64,000 nt of DNA from Exiguobacterium mexicanum. Its GTDB lineage: Bacteria > Bacillota > Bacilli > Exiguobacteriales > Exiguobacteriaceae. The notes below the pieces were generated by a model that saw only the letters and a program-made list of their open reading frames with translations, was not told where the DNA came from and made no database searches. The DNA lies in contig NZ_CP040676.1 of the NCBI RefSeq assembly GCF_005960665.1, positions 1,436,501 through 1,500,500 on the forward strand. Direction: 5' to 3'. The first letter of the stretch is position 1. Every line of letters starts with the position of its first letter. Both the position numbers and the translations under genes were made by a program. Of this stretch, positions 1-10,011 are shown piece after piece.

Positions 1-2046
<2,046 letters not shown>

Positions 2047-2070
2047 TCGTGTTCACCTCTAGAAATTAGA

Positions 2071-2093
2071 ACAGCTGACCAAAGGCCAGCTGT
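2071..2093 (-). terminator. Hairpin between ricA and mutS
   Basis: A ten-base stem (ACAGCTGGCC / GGTCAGCTGT on the minus strand, one G-U pair) with a TTT loop follows the ricA stop codon. The T-run is weak (TCTAATTT), so it may only partly terminate before mutS. Confidence 0.5.
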
Positions 2094-2100
2094 CTGTTTG

Positions 2101-2532
2101 TTAGTATCCGCAGCCGCCGCGTGATTTCTCCGCTGCCATACCGCTTCCTGTTTTACCGGCGAGAACGTCACCGTCCGTCGACTCGATAATGCGATCTGTC
2201 ACCGAGTTGGCGAGTGTGACCGTCACGTATTGAAGCAAATCGTTCACTTCGACTTGCGTCTCCTGAAACGCCTGGACAACCGGGATCGAATCGAGTTCGT
2301 CCATCGCCTTGTCGATTTTCAGCTCAACTTTGGCGAGCGCTTCCGTCTTCCCGTAGTGCTTGCAGTTGACGGCTTCTTTTTGTAAGTATTTGATACGTTT
2401 AATCAACGTTTGAACGCGTTCACTTTCGTTCACTTTCGTTTCCGCTTCTTTGAAGCGGGCCACTTCCGGCGTGCTCGCCAATAAGTCGGCTAATTCTCTC
2501 GCTTTTTGAATCACAGTTTGATCAGTCACCAT
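2101..2532 (-). CDS. ricA: RicA family regulator (YmcA, Com_YlbF fold)
   Basis: A 143-residue helical protein of the YlbF/YmcA family. In Bacillus subtilis RicA (YmcA) forms the Ric complex with RicF and RicT, which carries iron-sulfur clusters and tunes RNase Y cleavage, competence, biofilm formation and sporulation. Here a cysteine sits mid-protein (AVNCKHYG, near residue 57) and another in the C-terminal GGCGY, consistent with cluster ligation. The start ATG has AAAGGGG 7 nt upstream. Its position directly before mutS matches the Bacillus order. RicF and RicT are not in the window. Confidence 0.88.
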   Translation of the reverse strand: MVTDQTVIQKARELADLLASTPEVARFKEAETKVNESERVQTLIKRIKYLQKEAVNCKHYGKTEALAKVELKIDKAMDELDSIPVVQAFQETQVEVNDLLQYVTVTLANSVTDRIIESTDGDVLAGKTGSGMAAEKSRGGCGY

Positions 2533-2633
2533 CGTAAACCCCTTTGCTCTCTATGATTGAACGCACGTCTTGACGCACGCAAGTATTCCTCATCATTCTA
2601 CCACGAACTTATGGCAAACGGTACCGCATCGAT

Positions 2634-3062
2634 TCACTTCGAGACGGTCGCCGTCCGAACCATATCGACGTGAGGAATCCCGTCCTCTAAGTACTCCTCG
2701 CTCGTTCGTGTGAACCCGAAGCTCGCATAGAACGGCTCCACGTATGTCTGTGCTTGCAAGTACAAATCGCAATCCCCAAAGTCAGCCACGGCTTCTTGCA
2801 TCAAACGCCGCGAATGGCCTTGTCCCCGATGCGTCGATTTCGTGACGACACGGCCGATGGCGACCGGCGACTCCTCCTCGAGGACACGTAACGCCGCGAT
2901 CGGGCGACCATCAGCCTCAATCCAGTAATGGACCGCCGCCACGTCTTTCCCATCGACTTCTTGATATGGGCAATCTTGTTCCACGACGAAGATTTCGGTC
3001 CGGAGCGCCAATAACTCATAGAGTTCTCTCGTCGTCAATTCGTCAAACCGTTTTTTATGCAT
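2634..3062 (-). CDS. ElaA-type GNAT acetyltransferase
   Basis: A 142-residue GCN5-related N-acetyltransferase. The opening segment (LYELLALRTEIFVVEQDCPY) and the acetyl-CoA loop region (GRVVTKSTHRGQGHSRRLM, about residues 76-94) match the ElaA family; the substrate of that family is not established. An upstream in-frame start at 3110 would run into the neighbouring gene. The ATG at 3062, with GGGGAG about 10 nt upstream, gives the family's normal N-terminus and leaves a 16-bp gap to the desaturase-like gene, so the two probably form one transcript. Confidence 0.85.
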   Translation of the reverse strand: MHKKRFDELTTRELYELLALRTEIFVVEQDCPYQEVDGKDVAAVHYWIEADGRPIAALRVLEEESPVAIGRVVTKSTHRGQGHSRRLMQEAVADFGDCDLYLQAQTYVEPFYASFGFTRTSEEYLEDGIPHVDMVRTATVSK

Positions 3063-3078
3063 CTCCACTTGTCTCCCC

Positions 3079-4542
3079 TCATAACTTCGAACCGAGCGCT
3101 CGGGCGACATGAAGCCCGCTCGTCATCGCCCCGATTGTGCCTGCCCCCGGAAATACTGTATCCCCGCAGACATACAGGTTCGGCAAGGTTGTCCGGTAGC
3201 TCGCCGCATGGAACAAAGCTTGTTGCGGTGTTTGGGCATAACCACCGACCGCGCCGTGCGGACGTTTCGTATATTTCACCCACGCCCCTGGTCCCCCGGG
3301 CAACATGACAGACGATTCGCCGTTCCAGTCCGGGAACGCTCGACTCACAACCGAGACGAGGCGCTCGGTCCAATCTGTCTCTAGTTTCTCATACGTCGCC
3401 TTGTCTTTCCAAGCCTGCCACTCTGTCAAATCGATATGGGTCGAGACGGTGACGGTCCGTTCCGGTCGCTCGGTCCGGAGCGAATCATCTGCGGCTGACA
3501 TCGAGATGAAGGCGTGTCCTGACGGTAAGTCATCGCTATACACTTGTTGGAAGAGCGGACGTCCCGTGCACACCGCTTCCGGTAACGTAATGTACAGACT
3601 GAACGTCCCCCATTGCGTACGTTCCAGTTGACGGCCATACTGTCTTTGGAATTGCCTCGCTGCTTGTCCCGTGACCAACTGCGCGGTCGCCTCGAGCGGA
3701 ATGGCCGATACGACGACATCGACGAGGTCGAGCCGGCCCCGACGATCGGTCAAAAGCCAACCGTCCGCCATGCGCTCGACTTTGACGATTTGCCGGCCGA
3801 GGAGCGTGGTCCCGCCGTTTTGGCGAATCGAGCGTTCCAAGGCGTGGCCGAGCGTATACAAGCCCCCGTCGACGTAATAAGCCCCTTCATGGTAAATCGA
3901 TAAGGCGACGGCCGCGAGCAAGTGGCTCGCCTCGCGAGCTCCAGTCTGCAAGCTATCGAGCAAAATCCCGTCGATGACCCGTTCAAACATCGTCCCTTTC
4001 AATCGATGATGCGATAGCGTGGCCCCGAGCGGTCGATACAGCTTTCGGAACGCCAAGAGCTGTGCCGGTCGAAACGCACGTATCGCAAGCGTCGCATCAC
4101 GAATCGTCCGAAATGGCAAAGCTGGTAACGATTCAAATAAAGGCCGGATCGTCTCAAAGTCACTCCACACTTCTTCAAAGAAAGCATGAATTCGCGGGGC
4201 GAGGTCAGGAAACGTCGATTCGAGTTCTGCTAAAAACTGATCCCGGTCTTGATGATAATGGACGGTCTTTCCATCGAGATGAATATGCATCACCTCGCTT
4301 AACGGACGAACGTCAATCGTTTCCCCTAAATAAGATAAGACCCGCTCATGTAGCCCGCCCGGCTCAAACCCCATCCCGAGCGTCGCTCCGGCCGGGAACC
4401 GATAGTCGCCGCGTTCGAACTTACCGGCGCAACCGCCCCATTCTCGTGACGACTCGTACACGGTCACGTCATGCCCGATTCGGCTCACGAGCGCCCCCGT
4501 CGTCAGTCCGCCGATCCCACCGCCAATAATCCCGATTCGCAT
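3079..4542 (-). CDS. Phytoene desaturase-family FAD oxidoreductase (CrtI/CrtN/carotenoid isomerase type)
   Basis: A 487-residue flavoprotein. The N-terminal Rossmann motif is GIIGGGIGGLTTGA (residues 4-17), followed by GGCAGKFERGDYRF, and the C-terminal FAD-closing motif is LYVCGDTVFPGAGTIGA, all typical of carotenoid desaturases and isomerases. Exiguobacterium species are pigmented, so a carotenoid substrate is plausible, but the desaturase, isomerase and oxidase branches cannot be separated by eye. No other crt gene is nearby. The start ATG has AGGAGGGG at good spacing. It is followed 16 bp later by the ElaA-type acetyltransferase. Confidence 0.82.
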   Translation of the reverse strand: MRIGIIGGGIGGLTTGALVSRIGHDVTVYESSREWGGCAGKFERGDYRFPAGATLGMGFEPGGLHERVLSYLGETIDVRPLSEVMHIHLDGKTVHYHQDRDQFLAELESTFPDLAPRIHAFFEEVWSDFETIRPLFESLPALPFRTIRDATLAIRAFRPAQLLAFRKLYRPLGATLSHHRLKGTMFERVIDGILLDSLQTGAREASHLLAAVALSIYHEGAYYVDGGLYTLGHALERSIRQNGGTTLLGRQIVKVERMADGWLLTDRRGRLDLVDVVVSAIPLEATAQLVTGQAARQFQRQYGRQLERTQWGTFSLYITLPEAVCTGRPLFQQVYSDDLPSGHAFISMSAADDSLRTERPERTVTVSTHIDLTEWQAWKDKATYEKLETDWTERLVSVVSRAFPDWNGESSVMLPGGPGAWVKYTKRPHGAVGGYAQTPQQALFHAASYRTTLPNLYVCGDTVFPGAGTIGAMTSGLHVARALGSKL

Positions 4543-4685
4543 ATTAATCCCCTCCTGTCTTCATCATACATGGCTTCCCGAAGTCGGAGACATTTCGACG
4601 TGTTCCATCGACATATTTCGCACGTCAGGCAGGGTTCTGCGAGAAGATGGCGAAAAAAAATCGTATAAAGGACAGGTGAAACCAT

Positions 4686-5186
4686 ATGCGAAGTCGGGTC
4701 ATCATTTATCTGCTCATCCCTATCTTGATTTTTATCGGTATCCTGATTACACCTCCATCAGAAGAATCACAAAAAGTGGCCACCATGACGGCCGTCAACA
4801 TTCAAGAGATGATTCCGTATGAACGCGAGTACACGGCACAAAAAGTATTACTCGAGGAAATGAACGATGGCCGCGAGGCGATTATCGAGGAGTGGCGGCT
4901 CGAGCGCGGGGCCAGGACGACATATAGTTACGTTCTGCGGCTCCAAGGGTTCGAGACGGTGATTCAAGTCGATGCCGGGGCGGCCAACACGCGTTCGGAC
5001 GGTTATTATGCCATGCAGGCGCACAGTCCCGTGTTCGAAGCGGACGAACCGCTGTCGACCGGTTATCCGATTGTGCTCTTCGCCAGCGAGCAACGGCTCG
5101 TTTTAAACCAGATGGAAGTTCGTGTTCTTTATGAAGAAGACGGTAAGATTGAAAAATGGCGCATCCTTGAATCTGAAAAATCTTAA
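4686..5186 (+). CDS. Membrane-anchored protein of unknown function
   Basis: A 166-residue protein that I do not recognise. Residues 4-22 form one hydrophobic segment (VIIYLLIPILIFIGILI), leaving an extracytoplasmic domain of about 140 residues rich in acidic residues and beta-type strands. No lipobox cysteine follows the segment, so it is probably an anchored protein. The ATG is preceded by AGGACAGGTGA about 7 nt away. It is transcribed away from the desaturase-like gene, and decayed genes follow downstream, so it may stand alone. Confidence 0.65.
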   Translation: MRSRVIIYLLIPILIFIGILITPPSEESQKVATMTAVNIQEMIPYEREYTAQKVLLEEMNDGREAIIEEWRLERGARTTYSYVLRLQGFETVIQVDAGAANTRSDGYYAMQAHSPVFEADEPLSTGYPIVLFASEQRLVLNQMEVRVLYEEDGKIEKWRILESEKS

Positions 5187-5192
5187 AATAAT

Positions 5193-5606
5193 ATGAACAA
5201 CGTCGAAGACATCAAGCGTGAAGCGAGAGCCTTGCTCGACAGCGGGCCCGAGGCTTGGGCGGACGAGACGATCGAGATGAAACGATACTTTCTGACCGAT
5301 GTGCTTGATGACTTGATCGGATGCACAAGTCGTGCAGAGGGCTTGTTCATGGCGAGCACCCTCGCCACGTTGGTCTGTGAGTTCATCCTACGCACGAATC
5401 GACAATGGATGGGCTCCTCCAAATGGACATACCGCGCTCTCGACCGCTACGATACGCATGCAGCCCGAGAGCTCGTCGCTGCCCTCGAACGCTATTATCA
5501 AACGAACGAACCCGACGCGCTCATCCGTTACGTCGATGAGACGCTCTCCCCGTTCGGCGGCCGGTTGTTCGCCGGATTCAGCCGCGGGAAATCAAACGAA
5601 ACGTGA
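5193..5606 (+). pseudogene. C-terminal remnant of a nucleotidyltransferase
   Basis: The 137-residue frame resembles the helical C-terminal part of small nucleotidyltransferases (for example FILRTNRQWMGSSKWTYRAL and the ending GGRLFAGFSRGK). The N-terminal catalytic GS-X10-D-X-D part of such enzymes is missing, and the preceding 500 bp encode an unrelated protein. No convincing ribosome site precedes the ATG at 5193, which lies only 6 nt after the preceding stop. I infer a truncated, probably inactive relic. A short stand-alone protein cannot be excluded. Confidence 0.5.
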
Positions 5607-5615
5607 GGGTACTCC

Positions 5616-5842
5616 ATGTTCTTTCTTCAAATGTCCGGTTTCCCTGGGTCCCGCAAATCGACGCTGTCTCGGGAAATCGCTCGTCGACTGGATGCGATCA
5701 TCGTCGATCACGATGTCACGAAGACGGCACTGCTTGAATCGACTTCACAACACCGTTTATGCATACGCTTACAATTGATACGGATCGCCCCCTCGAGACG
5801 TATTTACCCGACGCCATCGCCTATCTCCAGGCGATGGATTGA
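5616..5842 (+). pseudogene. Decayed P-loop kinase/AAA ATPase with internal deletion and frameshift
   Basis: The first frame begins MFFLQMSGFPGSRKSTLSRE, which is a Walker A region where the family expects GxPGSGKST. Here the third glycine is replaced by Arg. After about 45 residues (IVDHDVTKTALLES) the homology stops. A segment in a different frame, about 5759-5842, reads TIDTDRPLETYLPDAIAYLQ and ends at TGA, like the C-terminus of the same kind of kinase. The middle of the gene, roughly 100 residues, appears deleted around 5735-5765. With the mutated P-loop this cannot encode an active enzyme. Confidence 0.65.
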
Positions 5843-5909
5843 CCACCTGATGCATCCTGTGACTTTTTCTTGGATGTATTTTTTTTATCGTTTTTTTGTA
5901 TTTTTATGC

Positions 5910-5938
5910 TTTACAATTAATAATCATACATATACACT
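5910..5938 (+). promoter_or_regulatory. SigA-type promoter of the binding-protein/hisC operon
   Basis: TTTACA (5910-5915), a 17-nt AT-rich spacer and TACACT (5933-5938) lie about 30 nt before the ribosome site of the gene at 5970. Read by eye only. Confidence 0.5.
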
Positions 5939-5969
5939 TAGTCTCATATCTTGAAGGAGGAATTCATAC

Positions 5970-6728
5970 ATGAAAAAGTGGGTCATTACAGGGGGATTAG
6001 TGGCAAGTGCATTACTAGCAGGATGTAGCCAAGAGACGACGGGCGAAGAGAAAAAAACACTCGTCATGGGGACGAGCGCCGATTACTTCCCGTATGAGTT
6101 TGTCGATACGGCGAACGGGGATGAGATTGTCGGATTTGATATCGAGATCGCCGAAACCGTCACGGAACGCCTCGGCTACGAACTCAAAATTGAAGACATG
6201 GACTTCGGCAGCCTGCTCGGGGCACTCAACGCCGGACGTGTCGACTTCGTTATGGCCGGTATGACGCCGACCGAAGAGCGGAAAGAAAATGCCGCCTTCT
6301 CGGATATCTACTTGTCGGCGACGAACTTAGTCATGACGAAAGATGAGTCACTCGAGTCGATTGAGGCGCTCGCCGGCAAGAAAATCGGCGTCCAAACCGC
6401 TTCGATTCAAGAGAACATCGCCAAAGACCAAGCTCCGGAGGCAGAGCTCGTCTCATTGAACAAGATTCCAGAGATCGTCCAAGAGTTGAATACGGGTCGG
6501 ATCGACGCGATGGTCATCGAGGACACGGTCGCCCAAAAATACTTGGACCAAGATGCCGGACTGTACACGTTCGCCTTGAAAGAAGATGGCGAGAAAGGTT
6601 CAGCAGCCGCCTTTAAATTGGAGGACGACCTTCGCGATCAGTTCAACGAGGAGTTGAACAAGATGATTGACTCAGGTGAAATCGACAAACTCGCCAAAAA
6701 ATGGTTCTCGATGGAGCCGACGGAATGA
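5970..6728 (+). CDS. Amino-acid ABC transporter substrate-binding lipoprotein
   Basis: A 252-residue solute-binding protein of the polar amino acid family (SBP family 3). A lipoprotein signal with lipobox LLAGC puts Cys at residue 19. The two-lobe fold shows in GTSADYFPYEF, VGFDIEIAE, and the arginine/aspartate region FVMAGMTPTEERKENAAFS that usually contacts the amino acid. No permease or ATPase gene is adjacent, so it is an orphan binding protein or uses a distant transporter. Its TGA overlaps the ATG of the next gene (ATGA), a hisC-like aminotransferase. AAGGAGG lies about 11 nt before its own ATG. Confidence 0.9.
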   Translation: MKKWVITGGLVASALLAGCSQETTGEEKKTLVMGTSADYFPYEFVDTANGDEIVGFDIEIAETVTERLGYELKIEDMDFGSLLGALNAGRVDFVMAGMTPTEERKENAAFSDIYLSATNLVMTKDESLESIEALAGKKIGVQTASIQENIAKDQAPEAELVSLNKIPEIVQELNTGRIDAMVIEDTVAQKYLDQDAGLYTFALKEDGEKGSAAAFKLEDDLRDQFNEELNKMIDSGEIDKLAKKWFSMEPTE

Positions 6729-7729
6729 GACCAGTCTCGCTGCCGATTTATCCAGTCACCTATCCAGACGGGTACCGTTTGAATCAAAACGAGAGTCAGT
6801 TCCCGGTGCCGTCCCGCCTCTATGACCAGCTCGCGACGATTTCGTTCCAAGACTTGCATGAGTATCCGGTCCAACCGATTGACGAGTTGTTCACCCGTTA
6901 TGCGGCCTACGCCGGTGTCGAGCCGAATCAATTGCTCGTCGGTTGCGGCAGTGACGAGATGATTCACGTCGTCACCCAGGCGCTGTTGGCACCGGAAGAC
7001 GTCGTCTTGTCACCGAGCCCGGATTTCGCACTCTATCCGATCTTCACGACAATCGCGCACGGCCGGCACGTGCAAGCCGATGACCTGTCGTATGACGCAC
7101 TCGTCCAGGCGATCACGCAACACACACCGAAGCTGTTGCTGTTGTCGAACCCGAACAATCCGACCGGAAAATTGTGGAGCGTCGCTGAATTGGCCGAACT
7201 CGCGGGACTCGTGCCGTACTTGATCGTCGACGAAGCCTATATCGACTTCACACCGACGTCGAGCATGGTGGCCCATCTTGATGCATTCACGAACGTGATT
7301 GTACTGCGGACGTTATCGAAGGCGTTTGGCCTGGCCAACGTCCGCCTCGGTTTCATAGTCACGACGACCGAACTCGCCGCTTATTTCCGTCAGTTCGTCC
7401 CGCCATTCAACATTAGCGGTGTCAGCGCGAAAATCGCCAACATCTTTTTACAAAATGCGACGTATCTCGATGAGGCCATCGCATGGCACGCCGACATGCG
7501 CGGACAGTGGACCGACTTGTTCGCCACCATCGGACACGTCCATCCCGCCGAGGCGAACTTCATTTACGTCACGCTCGATGAGCCGGAGGCCGTTTGGGCC
7601 CACCTCGTCGCGCATGGCGTTCACACATCGAAACAACCGAACGGGATTCGCATCACGCTCGGCAATGAATCTGCTCTCGAAGCAGCACGTCAGGCACTGG
7701 TCACCTACGCGTCACAACCGACAGCATAA
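6725..7729 (+). CDS. hisC: Second HisC-like aminotransferase (class I/II, PLP)
   Basis: A 334-residue PLP aminotransferase resembling histidinol-phosphate aminotransferase. Visible are GYRLNQNES near the N-terminus, SNPNNPTGKLW, YLIVDEAYIDF with the PLP aspartate, and the Schiff-base lysine in RTLSKAFGLANVRLGF. It is a paralogue of the his-operon hisC at 12569-13582. The start at 6725 overlaps the stop of the binding lipoprotein by 4 nt and has GGAG about 8 nt upstream. That coupling suggests a joint role in taking up and transaminating an amino acid, perhaps aromatic or histidine-related. The substrate is inferred only. Confidence 0.85.
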   Translation: MRPVSLPIYPVTYPDGYRLNQNESQFPVPSRLYDQLATISFQDLHEYPVQPIDELFTRYAAYAGVEPNQLLVGCGSDEMIHVVTQALLAPEDVVLSPSPDFALYPIFTTIAHGRHVQADDLSYDALVQAITQHTPKLLLLSNPNNPTGKLWSVAELAELAGLVPYLIVDEAYIDFTPTSSMVAHLDAFTNVIVLRTLSKAFGLANVRLGFIVTTTELAAYFRQFVPPFNISGVSAKIANIFLQNATYLDEAIAWHADMRGQWTDLFATIGHVHPAEANFIYVTLDEPEAVWAHLVAHGVHTSKQPNGIRITLGNESALEAARQALVTYASQPTA

Positions 7730-7731
7730 GC

Positions 7732-7760
7732 AAACGACCCGACATCACGTCGGGTCGTTT
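7732..7760. terminator. Bidirectional terminator
   Basis: Twelve-base perfect stem AAACGACCCGAC / GTCGGGTCGTTT with loop ATCAC lies between the converging hisC-like gene and the acetyltransferase gene; A and T runs allow use on both strands. Confidence 0.85.
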
Positions 7761-7762
7761 CG

Positions 7763-8317
7763 TCATGGTATGAACTTGAGCACTTTCGCCGGATTCCCCC
7801 CGACGACGGCACGGGCTGGCACGTCTTTCGTCACAACGGCGCCAGAGGCGATGACGGCATCGTCCCCGACTGTCACCCCTGGGTTTAGAATGGCACCGCC
7901 GCCGATCCATACCCGATGTCCGACCGCGACCGGTTTCCCGTATTCAAGACCCGAGATCCGTTCGGTCGGGTCGAGCGGATGCGTCGCTGTATACACGTGC
8001 ACACCAGGACCGAGCATGCAATCGTCACCGAATGTGATCGGACAGATGTCGAGGAATACGCAATCAAAGTTAGCGAAGAACCGTTCTCCGAGATGAATGT
8101 TATAACCGTAGTCGCATTTGAACGTAGGCTCCAAATAAAACGAACTTCCGGTCGAGCCGAACAGCTCCGCTAACACTGCTTTTCGGTCGTCGAGTTCATC
8201 GATCCCGGATCGATTAAATCGTTCCGTCAAACGCCGGGCCTGACGCCGGTCGGCGACGAGTTCCTCGTCCCCGGCCAAGTAAAGCTCGCCCCGAATCATC
8301 TTTTCTTTTTCAGTCAT
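7763..8317 (-). CDS. maa: Maltose/galactoside-type O-acetyltransferase (left-handed beta-helix)
   Basis: A 184-residue hexapeptide-repeat acetyltransferase of the LacA/Maa/NodL family, transferring acetyl from acetyl-CoA to sugars. The N-terminal segment [20 protein letters not shown] is the family's Mac domain. Hexapeptide turns run from [12 protein letters not shown] to the end, with the catalytic His in YTATHPLDP and the CoA region [15 protein letters not shown]...GNPAKVLK. An ATG six bases upstream (8323) is possible, but GGGGGAG is better spaced for 8317. Its true sugar substrate is unknown, and it is not in a sugar operon. Confidence 0.88.
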   Translation of the reverse strand: MTEKEKMIRGELYLAGDEELVADRRQARRLTERFNRSGIDELDDRKAVLAELFGSTGSSFYLEPTFKCDYGYNIHLGERFFANFDCVFLDICPITFGDDCMLGPGVHVYTATHPLDPTERISGLEYGKPVAVGHRVWIGGGAILNPGVTVGDDAVIASGAVVTKDVPARAVVGGNPAKVLKFIP

Positions 8318-8407
8318 CTGCATCTCCCCCTATTCTGTCATCATTATAGAGGAATTTCTAGCGAAATGGGGAATAGGAACATGACGAACTAGAGGAGGAA
8401 TAGACAG

Positions 8408-9331
8408 ATGAAACGAATTCTTGATTGCAGAGCCAGTGATTTCTTGACGTTCAACCGCTCGGATTTGATTGGATCGATTCGCAAAGCCGAAGGCCGGACC
8501 GTACTCGCCGAAGTCATCCCGACCGTACAACCACTCTATCCGGAAGTGACGAACGCCGAACTCGCGCGGGCGTTCGGTGCCGACATGATTCTTTTGAACA
8601 TGCTCGACGTGTTCCACCCGTACATAAAAGGTCTCGAAAGCCACGCCTTGTTCGGAAACATGCCGGGCGAGACGATGTCTGACAATCCAATCATGGAATT
8701 GAAGCGGCTCGTCGGTCTCCCGCTCGGGGTCAACCTCGAACCGGTCGACTTCTCTGAGAAATCGGAGGATATGTATGATGTGAAACAAGGACGGCTCGCG
8801 ACACGGGAAGCGTTCGCCAGAGCGTCAGAGCTCGGCATCGACTTCATCTGCCTGACCGGAAACCCGAACACCGGGGTGACGAACGAGGCGATCGAGCAAG
8901 CCATCATCAACGCGCGCCAAGAGTTCGCGGGCGTCATCATCGCCGGGAAGATGCATCAAGCCGGCGTCGGCCGTGTACTTGATCAAGAGGCGTACGTCCG
9001 TTTTGCTGAAGCCGGGGCCGATATCATCTTGATTCCAGCGCCCGGCACCGTTCCTGGCGTCCGTGAAGATGAATTCTATGAAGTCACGCGCGAGATTCAG
9101 GCGTTGGATAAACTCGTCGTCGCCGCCATCGGCACATCACAGGAAGGGTCCGATGAAGCGACGATTCGTGACATCGCCTTGTCCTCGAAGCGCGGTGGGA
9201 CGGACATCTTCCATATCGGCGATGCTGGGCTGTCCGGAATCGCCACACCGGAGAATATCCAGGCGTTATCGATTGCGATTCGGGGACGGCGCCATACGTA
9301 CATCCGTATGGCCGCCTCGGTCAACCGCTAA
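8408..9331 (+). CDS. TIM-barrel-like protein of unknown function (DUF7916-like)
   Basis: A 307-residue protein with alternating strands and helices that reads like a beta/alpha barrel: VLAEVIPTVQPLYP, ADMILLNMLDVFHPYIKG, IDFICLTGNPNTGVTN, GVIIAGKMHQAG, GADIILIPAPGTVPG, VVAAIGTSQEGSDEATI, DIFHIGDAGLSGI. I recall the family (DUF7916) mostly beside phosphotransferase sugar genes in Firmicutes, with no proven reaction; that recall is uncertain. Here it stands alone between two terminators. GAGGAGG lies 7 nt before the ATG. The GxGxxG-like and late Gly-rich loops suggest a phosphate-binding site, which is inference. Confidence 0.65.
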   Translation: MKRILDCRASDFLTFNRSDLIGSIRKAEGRTVLAEVIPTVQPLYPEVTNAELARAFGADMILLNMLDVFHPYIKGLESHALFGNMPGETMSDNPIMELKRLVGLPLGVNLEPVDFSEKSEDMYDVKQGRLATREAFARASELGIDFICLTGNPNTGVTNEAIEQAIINARQEFAGVIIAGKMHQAGVGRVLDQEAYVRFAEAGADIILIPAPGTVPGVREDEFYEVTREIQALDKLVVAAIGTSQEGSDEATIRDIALSSKRGGTDIFHIGDAGLSGIATPENIQALSIAIRGRRHTYIRMAASVNR

Positions 9332-9333
9332 TC

Positions 9334-9370
9334 AAAAGGAACGAAGCCGATTGTGGCTTCGTTCCTTTTT
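9334..9370. terminator. Bidirectional terminator
   Basis: Stem AAAGGAACGAAGCC / GGCTTCGTTCCTTT with loop GATTGT separates the convergent barrel-protein gene and the end of the his operon. Confidence 0.88.
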
Positions 9371-9373
9371 GTG

Positions 9374-9682
9374 TTACCAGTCGGTGACGTCTCGGCGTGG
9401 TTTCGCCGGAGTCGTCGTCCCGTGCCGTTTGGCGAGGAGCGCCTCAACGTCTTGTAATGACACGCCTTTGGCGGCGAGCAAGACGAGCAGGTGGTACAAG
9501 AGATCGGCCGACTCTTCGACCAAATCTTCATCGTTCAGCGCCGCGATGACGACCTCGAACGACTCTTCCCCAAACTTCTTGGCAATCTTGTCGACACCTT
9601 GGTCGAATAAATAAGATGTATACGACCCTTCTTTCGGTGACGCCTGTCGTTCTTGAATCAACTTCTCTAATTCGTGAATCAT
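9374..9682 (-). CDS. hisE: Phosphoribosyl-ATP pyrophosphatase
   Basis: The second step of histidine synthesis: PR-ATP to PR-AMP. The 102-residue MazG-like helical protein begins MIHELEKLIQERQ and has the metal-binding helices KIAKKFGEESFEVVIAA and DLVEESADLLYHLLVLL with the expected Glu/Asp clusters. It is a free-standing protein, whereas Bacillus subtilis fuses it to HisI. Its ATG at 9682 overlaps the hisI stop (ATGA). It is the last gene of the operon and is followed by a strong terminator. Confidence 0.95.
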   Translation of the reverse strand: MIHELEKLIQERQASPKEGSYTSYLFDQGVDKIAKKFGEESFEVVIAALNDEDLVEESADLLYHLLVLLAAKGVSLQDVEALLAKRHGTTTPAKPRRDVTDW

Positions 9683-10011
9683 CCTTCCACCTCCGTGAAA
9701 AAGCAGCTTCGATTTCCCGTATGGCACGTCGGCCCATTGGCACGGACACGGACCAACAACGCGTCTTGATCGCAATCGACGTGGATGCTCTCGAGTTCGA
9801 GCGTATTTCCGCTCGACTCCCCTTTCATCCAGAGTCTCCCTTTCGAACGTGACCAGAACGTGACCGTGTTCGTCTCGAGCGTCTTCTGAATCGCCTCCTC
9901 GTTCATGTAGCCTAACATGAGGACGGCGTCGTCCTCTGTCGACACGATGATGGCTGGAATCAATCCGTTTTCGTCGTAACGAACCGCATCGGCAAGTTGT
10001 GCTCGCTGCAT
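9679..10011 (-). CDS. hisI: Phosphoribosyl-AMP cyclohydrolase
   Basis: The third step of histidine synthesis, opening the adenine ring of PR-AMP. The 110-residue protein has MLGYMNEEA, TVTFWSRSKGRLW and the zinc-binding DCDQDALLV...GPTCHTGNRSCF near the C-terminus. The ATG at 10011 lies inside the end of hisF, giving a 52-nt overlap. GAGGTG 8 nt upstream and the need for the DENGLIPAI segment support this start. It ends with a 4-nt overlap onto hisE. Confidence 0.95.
   Translation of the reverse strand: MQRAQLADAVRYDENGLIPAIIVSTEDDAVLMLGYMNEEAIQKTLETNTVTFWSRSKGRLWMKGESSGNTLELESIHVDCDQDALLVRVRANGPTCHTGNRSCFFTEVEG

Noticed and set aside
5332-5778. 148-residue frame across the two relics
   Set aside because: Arg/Ser-rich composition typical of an out-of-frame reading of GC-rich coding DNA; no ribosome site.
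5616-5954. Continuous 112-residue frame starting at the decayed kinase
   Set aside because: Homology stops after about 45 residues; the rest runs into low-complexity AT-rich DNA and the true C-terminal remnant is in another frame.
9683-9775. Longer hisE start at 9775
   Set aside because: The extension lies inside hisI and does not resemble HisE; the ATG at 9682 gives the usual protein and an ATGA overlap.
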